DNA from: Galbibacter sp048266365
GTDB lineage: Bacteria > Bacteroidota > Bacteroidia > Flavobacteriales > Flavobacteriaceae
Reading direction: 5' to 3'
NCBI RefSeq assembly: GCF_048266365.1
Contig: NZ_JBLWZP010000001.1
Span: 1 to 64,000 of the forward strand
DNA: 64,000 nt
Position numbers and translations under genes: made by a program
In this document: one piece after another, positions 60,326-64,000 of the stretch
How the letters are laid out: every line of letters starts with the position of its first letter
How positions within the stretch are numbered: position 1 is the stretch's first letter
Notes under the pieces: generated by a model
What the model was told of the DNA's origin: nothing
Seen by the model: the letters and a program-made list of their open reading frames with translations, nothing else
The model's database searches: none

Positions 60326-61495
60326 CTACCCAGTAATTTTATTATCCGAAATTACCCGAATACTGTTTTTCACCTGTTCAGCGATAGTCCTGGCTTTTGC
60401 AATATCTTCATTTACAATAGTGACGTGACCCATTTTACGGAAAGGCCGGGTTTCTCGTTTACCATAGATATGAGGAGTAACACCTTCCATGGCCATGATC
60501 TTTTCGATATTTTTGTAGATGACAGCCCCCTTATAATTCTCATCACCGACCAGATTAACCATGATTCCGGCAAGCTTGCTTCTTGTCTCTCCTAAAGGAA
60601 GACCTAAGATTGCTCGAAGATGTTGTTCAAATTGATTGGTGTAACTGGCTTCTATACTGTAATGACCGCTGTTGTGAGGTCGTGGAGCAACTTCATTGAC
60701 CAAGATCTCGTCATTCTGGGTTTGGAACATTTCCACTGCAAGTAAGCCAACATGTTGAAAAGCTTGTGAAACTTTTAAGGCGATTAACTGAGCCTTTTTA
60801 GCCACAGATTCTTCAATTCGTGCAGGACAAATGACATATTCCACCTGATTGGCTTGTGGATGAAATTCCATCTCTACTACGGGATAGGTTTTGACATTAC
60901 CATGAACGTCTCTGGATACGATCACTGCCAATTCATTTTTAAAAGGAATCATCTTTTCGGTAATGCATTCCCCGCTTGGAAGTCCCTCTAAATCAGAATA
61001 AGTACGAATGACTTTAACGCCTTGTCCGTCATATCCGAACATAGCGCTTTTCCATACAAACGGAAATGCAATGGATTCATTTTTTACGGCAGAAAGCAAT
61101 TCATCTGCATAAGCAAAACGACTGAAATCCGCAGTGGGAATATTGTGATCCCTGTAGAATAACTTTTGTTTCGCCTTATTCTGTATTTTTTTAAGAGTAG
61201 CAGAAGAAGGGTACACTTTTTTACCTTGCTTTTCTAAGGCTTCTAATGCATCGACATTTACATTTTCGATTTCTATAGTGAGTACATCTACCTGCAGTCC
61301 AAAATTATAAACGGTATCGTAATCCATCAAATCTCCCAACTGAAATTCATTACAAGCGATGCTGCAAGGTGCCTCTGGACTAGGGTCCAAGACTAGGGTG
61401 TGAATATCGAATTTTCGAGTTTCGTAGAGTAGCATTTTACCCAGTTGACCACCTCCTAAAATACCAAGTTTAAAATCTGATGAAAAATAATTCAT
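60326..61495 (-). CDS. purK: 5-(carboxyamino)imidazole ribonucleotide synthase
   Basis: It carboxylates AIR with ATP and bicarbonate, feeding PurE. The 389-residue ATP-grasp enzyme has the N-terminal KLGILGGGQLGKMLLYE and the central FVWKSAMFGYDGQGVKVIRT. The family's VNEVAPRPHNSGHYSIEA lies in the active-site loop. Length is normal. It is divergent from hpt and separated from its partner purE by an accessory insert. A -7 box lies 66 bases upstream. Confidence 0.98.
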   Translation of the reverse strand: MNYFSSDFKLGILGGGQLGKMLLYETRKFDIHTLVLDPSPEAPCSIACNEFQLGDLMDYDTVYNFGLQVDVLTIEIENVNVDALEALEKQGKKVYPSSATLKKIQNKAKQKLFYRDHNIPTADFSRFAYADELLSAVKNESIAFPFVWKSAMFGYDGQGVKVIRTYSDLEGLPSGECITEKMIPFKNELAVIVSRDVHGNVKTYPVVEMEFHPQANQVEYVICPARIEESVAKKAQLIALKVSQAFQHVGLLAVEMFQTQNDEILVNEVAPRPHNSGHYSIEASYTNQFEQHLRAILGLPLGETRSKLAGIMVNLVGDENYKGAVIYKNIEKIMAMEGVTPHIYGKRETRPFRKMGHVTIVNEDIAKARTIAEQVKNSIRVISDNKITG

Positions 61496-61561
61496 GCCTT
61501 TAAAATACCTAATTTATATAAATCGAATTATAGCGAAACAATCATTTGTTTAGTGACACGG

Positions 61562-61569
61562 CAAAAGTA
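61562..61569 (-). promoter_or_regulatory. -7 promoter box of purK
   Basis: Reads TACTTTTG on the minus strand, 66 bases before the ATG. Confidence 0.45.
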
Positions 61570-61737
61570 CAGTAAAAAGTGAAAATCCAATGTTTAAATG
61601 CCCTTTAAATGAATGCTCAAGGCTGATTTAAATTTGTTTAATAGTGCAAATTACTAGTCATAGGATGATTTTTTGTGAAAATCTATAAAAAATTGTTTAA
61701 ATCGACTAAATTTAAGGAGAAAACAAATATGGAATAG

Positions 61738-61745
61738 TATCTTTG
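61738..61745 (+). promoter_or_regulatory. -7 promoter box of the hpt-adk-obgE unit
   Basis: Reads TATCTTTG, a full match, 22 bases before the TTG start of hpt. Confidence 0.6.
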
Positions 61746-61767
61746 CAACTTTATAATTTTAAGACAA

Positions 61768-62301
61768 TTGATCAAGCTTCACGATAAATATTTTGAACCT
61801 TTTATCTCTAAACAGGAGATCGATGCCGCTATTGACCAAATAGTGGAAAACGTAAAAGCAGATTTTAAGGAAGAAACGCCCATTTTTATTTGCGTCCTTA
61901 ACGGTGCCTTTATGTTTGCTTCTGATTTCATTAAGAAATACGATCAGCCTTGTGAGATTAGCTTTGTGAAACTAAGTTCATACCACGGATTTTCATCTAC
62001 CGGGATTGTAAAGACCTTATTGGATGTTCCGGATAATGTTGAAGGTAGGAGCGTAGTGATACTTGAAGATATCATTGATACGGGAAAAACAGTAAAGGAA
62101 CTCGTTTCCATGTTTTCCAATATCAATGTAAAACGGTTTAAAATTGCTTCAATGTTTTATAAACCTGAGGTCTATTCAGGTGAATACAATATAGACTATG
62201 TCGGTATTGAAATCCCAAACAAATTTATCGTGGGATACGGGCTTGATTATGACGAATTGGGTAGAAACCTACCCGAAGTTTATCAAATAAAAGAGAATTA
62301 A
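61768..62301 (+). CDS. hpt: Hypoxanthine phosphoribosyltransferase
   Basis: It salvages hypoxanthine and guanine with PRPP. The 177-residue protein begins at a TTG: the promoter box leaves only 22 bases and no ATG is available in frame. The PRPP motif is VVILEDIIDTGKTVKELV. The FVKLSSYHGFSSTG hood region and the C-terminal FIVGYGLDYDELGRNLPEVY are both characteristic. It heads an apparent operon with adk (next base but one) and obgE. Confidence 0.96.
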   Translation: MIKLHDKYFEPFISKQEIDAAIDQIVENVKADFKEETPIFICVLNGAFMFASDFIKKYDQPCEISFVKLSSYHGFSSTGIVKTLLDVPDNVEGRSVVILEDIIDTGKTVKELVSMFSNINVKRFKIASMFYKPEVYSGEYNIDYVGIEIPNKFIVGYGLDYDELGRNLPEVYQIKEN

Positions 62302-62302
62302 T

Positions 62303-62875
62303 ATGATCAATTTAGTGCTTTTCGGGAAACCGGGTGCAGGAAAAGGTACGCAAGCGAACTTTTTAAAGGAAAAATACAATCTAAAACACATTTCTACCGG
62401 TGATGTTTTTCGCTTCAACATCAAAAATGGAACAGAACTTGGAACTTTAGCGAAATCATATATCGACAAAGGAGATCTAGTACCGGACCAGGTTACTATT
62501 GATATGTTGAAGGATGAGGTTGAAAAGAACCCGGATGCTGCCGGATTTATTTTTGATGGTTTTCCTCGTACCAATGCTCAGGCCGAAGCACTAGATAGGC
62601 TACTAGAAGAAAAAAGCATGAAAATCCATGCTACTATAGCTCTGGAGGCTGATGATCATGTTTTGATTCAAAGACTTTTGGAACGTGGACAGGTTAGCGG
62701 AAGAACCGATGATCAGGATGAGGCTAAAATCAAAAATAGGTTTGAGGAGTACAACGATAAAACAGCTCCACTAATAAAATACTACCAAGAACAAAACAAA
62801 TTTCACAGTGTGAATGGTATTGGTAGCATAGGAGAAATAACACAACGCCTAAGTGCAATTATTGACGCACTTTAA
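62303..62875 (+). CDS. adk: Adenylate kinase
   Basis: It catalyses 2 ADP to ATP plus AMP. The 190-residue protein is the short form. The P-loop is LVLFGKPGAGKGTQANFLKE, with STGDVFRFNI for AMP binding and IFDGFPRTNAQAEALD. The LID segment is short (ERGQVSGRTDDQDEAKIKN) and has no zinc cysteines. It starts one base after the hpt stop, so translation is likely coupled, and obgE follows after 33 bases. Confidence 0.98.
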   Translation: MINLVLFGKPGAGKGTQANFLKEKYNLKHISTGDVFRFNIKNGTELGTLAKSYIDKGDLVPDQVTIDMLKDEVEKNPDAAGFIFDGFPRTNAQAEALDRLLEEKSMKIHATIALEADDHVLIQRLLERGQVSGRTDDQDEAKIKNRFEEYNDKTAPLIKYYQEQNKFHSVNGIGSIGEITQRLSAIIDAL

Positions 62876-62908
62876 TAAATTTAAAACAATTACGTAAGTT
62901 CTATTTAG

Positions 62909-63925
62909 ATGACAGAAGGAAATTTTACAGATTATGTAAAAATTAATGTTGTATCCGGAAAAGGAGGACAAGGTTCCAGCCATTTGCGCAGGGAAAAATA
63001 TGTTGCTAAAGGTGGTCCGGATGGAGGAGACGGTGGCCGTGGAGGTCATGTCATCATTAAAGGGAACAAAGATCTGTGGACGCTGTACCACTTTAAGTTT
63101 AAAAAACATTTTAAAGCAGGACATGGCGAAAATGGCGGTAAACAAACCAGTACCGGTGCAGACGGAGCGGATGTATATCTTGAGGTGCCTTTAGGTACTC
63201 AAATTAAAGACCCGGAGACCAATGAAGTCCTTTTTGAAATCACCGAGCATGATGAAGAAAAAATCTTAGCTAACGGTGGAAAAGGCGGATTGGGTAACTG
63301 GCATTTTAAATCTGCCACCAATCAAACGCCTCGATATTCCCAACCGGGACTTCCGGGAGAGGAATTAGAGATATTACTGGAATTAAAACTTTTGGCCGAT
63401 GTTGGATTGGTCGGTTTTCCAAATGCCGGTAAATCAACATTACTTTCTGTAATTACCTCTGCAAAACCAAAAATCGGTGATTATGAATTCACTACCCTAA
63501 AACCAAATTTAGGGATTGTTGAATACAGAGACTACCAAACCTTTGTTATGGCAGATATCCCCGGAATTATTGAGGGGGCCTCTGAAGGAAAAGGATTGGG
63601 ACACTACTTTTTAAGACATATCGAACGAAATTCTACCCTGTTGTTTTTAGTTCCTGCAGATGCCAAAGACGTTTATGAGGAATATGAAATTCTGCTCAAT
63701 GAATTGCAGAAATACAACCCGGAACTCATAGATAAAGATCGTTTGGTTGCAATTTCAAAATCAGACATGCTGGATGATGAATTAAAATCAGAAATGAAAG
63801 CGCAACTTGACTCTCAATTTGGAGATGTTAATTATATGTTCATTTCCTCTGTAGCTCAGCAAGGTATACAGCAGTTGAAAGATGAGCTATGGAAAATGCT
63901 AAACAAAGCAGAGACAAAGATCTAA
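62909..63925 (+). CDS. obgE: Obg-family GTPase
   Basis: This GTPase binds the 50S subunit and links ribosome assembly to growth control. The 338-residue protein has the glycine-rich Obg fold (GGPDGGDGGRGGHVIIKGNK and GENGGKQTSTGADGADVYLE) in residues 1-160. The G domain follows, with G1 VGFPNAGKSTLLS, G2 YEFTTLKPNLG, G3 ADIPGIIEGASEGKGLG and G4 AISKSDMLD. It lacks the optional C-terminal OCT extension. Order hpt-adk-obgE is shared with other Bacteroidota, as far as I recall. Confidence 0.97.
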   Translation: MTEGNFTDYVKINVVSGKGGQGSSHLRREKYVAKGGPDGGDGGRGGHVIIKGNKDLWTLYHFKFKKHFKAGHGENGGKQTSTGADGADVYLEVPLGTQIKDPETNEVLFEITEHDEEKILANGGKGGLGNWHFKSATNQTPRYSQPGLPGEELEILLELKLLADVGLVGFPNAGKSTLLSVITSAKPKIGDYEFTTLKPNLGIVEYRDYQTFVMADIPGIIEGASEGKGLGHYFLRHIERNSTLLFLVPADAKDVYEEYEILLNELQKYNPELIDKDRLVAISKSDMLDDELKSEMKAQLDSQFGDVNYMFISSVAQQGIQQLKDELWKMLNKAETKI

Positions 63926-64000
63926 ATTGCCTGTTTTATTCGTATTTTTAGTACGGTAAATGTTTTAATATTGTGTAAAACATAAATACCTTAAATTAAA

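Noticed and set aside
1..64000. CRISPR arrays, rRNA genes and complete insertion sequences
   Set aside because: No regularly spaced repeats, no rRNA-like sequence and no intact transposase frame were found.

Overview
The window is a piece of a Flavobacteriaceae (Bacteroidota) chromosome. Three things point there. The coding repertoire includes the type IX secretion proteins PorT and Plug, TamL, a complete Na+-NQR, and DUF6702 beside an M1 peptidase. The composition is AT-rich. Many genes are preceded by a good match to the Bacteroidota -7 promoter box TANNTTTG. About sixty genes are packed on both strands. Most are housekeeping, and only a few short stretches look accessory.

Layout. 1-388 is a scar: a 3' piece of an IS605-type tnpB runs directly into a truncated, nonsense-mutated cupin gene. 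389-4625 holds a secreted protein of unknown function, an SRPBCC protein divergent from a GlxA/AraC-type regulator, an aspartate-dehydrogenase-like protein and a degenerate 2-hydroxyacid-dehydrogenase-like protein. 4762-9831 (minus) carries pnp, rpsO, accD and fbaA. 9983-14792 is the tamL / trmH-type methylase / porT / ubiE group. 15128-18996 has a four-helix membrane protein resembling DUF4231/SLATT proteins, followed by the trkA-trkH potassium uptake pair. 19066-26210 contains an aminotransferase, a fatty acid desaturase, rsmG, a small unknown gene, pruA, apaG and the T9SS Plug protein. 26378-32305 is the nqrABCDEF operon. After a vWA protein, apbE (the flavin transferase that NqrB and NqrC need) overlaps a small conserved unknown gene. 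35762-42869 has a methyltransferase, map, an M1 peptidase, DUF6702, a CarboxypepD_reg-like protein, pepE and an RluF-type pseudouridine synthase. A tRNA-Gly(TCC) follows. 43128-47996 carries an acetyltransferase, an O-methyltransferase, PAP2, tatA, a thioredoxin-fold lipoprotein, gpmI and a secreted ankyrin protein. 48165-51569 is tig-clpP-clpX. 51756-57876 has a holin-like membrane protein, an SGNH lipoprotein, a FadL porin, an alpha/beta hydrolase and an M3 peptidase. 58017-63925 carries purE, then an AT-rich insert (broken lipoprotein, CPBP protease, structured repeat), then purK, hpt, adk and obgE.

Functional links. NqrA-F with ApbE forms a sodium-motive respiratory module. UbiE supplies menaquinone for it, and TrkAH may be tied to the ion balance it creates. 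Tig, ClpP and ClpX form a folding and degradation line. PorT, Plug, TamL, FadL and the SGNH lipoprotein act at the outer membrane. PurE, PurK, Hpt and Adk cover purine synthesis and salvage.

The points most worth a second look are the DUF4231/SLATT-like protein without recognisable partner genes, the insertion separating purK from purE, the tnpB/cupin junction, the operator-like repeats at the GlxA-type regulator, an 11-bp-period repeat shared by two small genes, and the small unknown gene coupled to apbE. No CRISPR array, prophage, rRNA gene or complete insertion sequence was seen.
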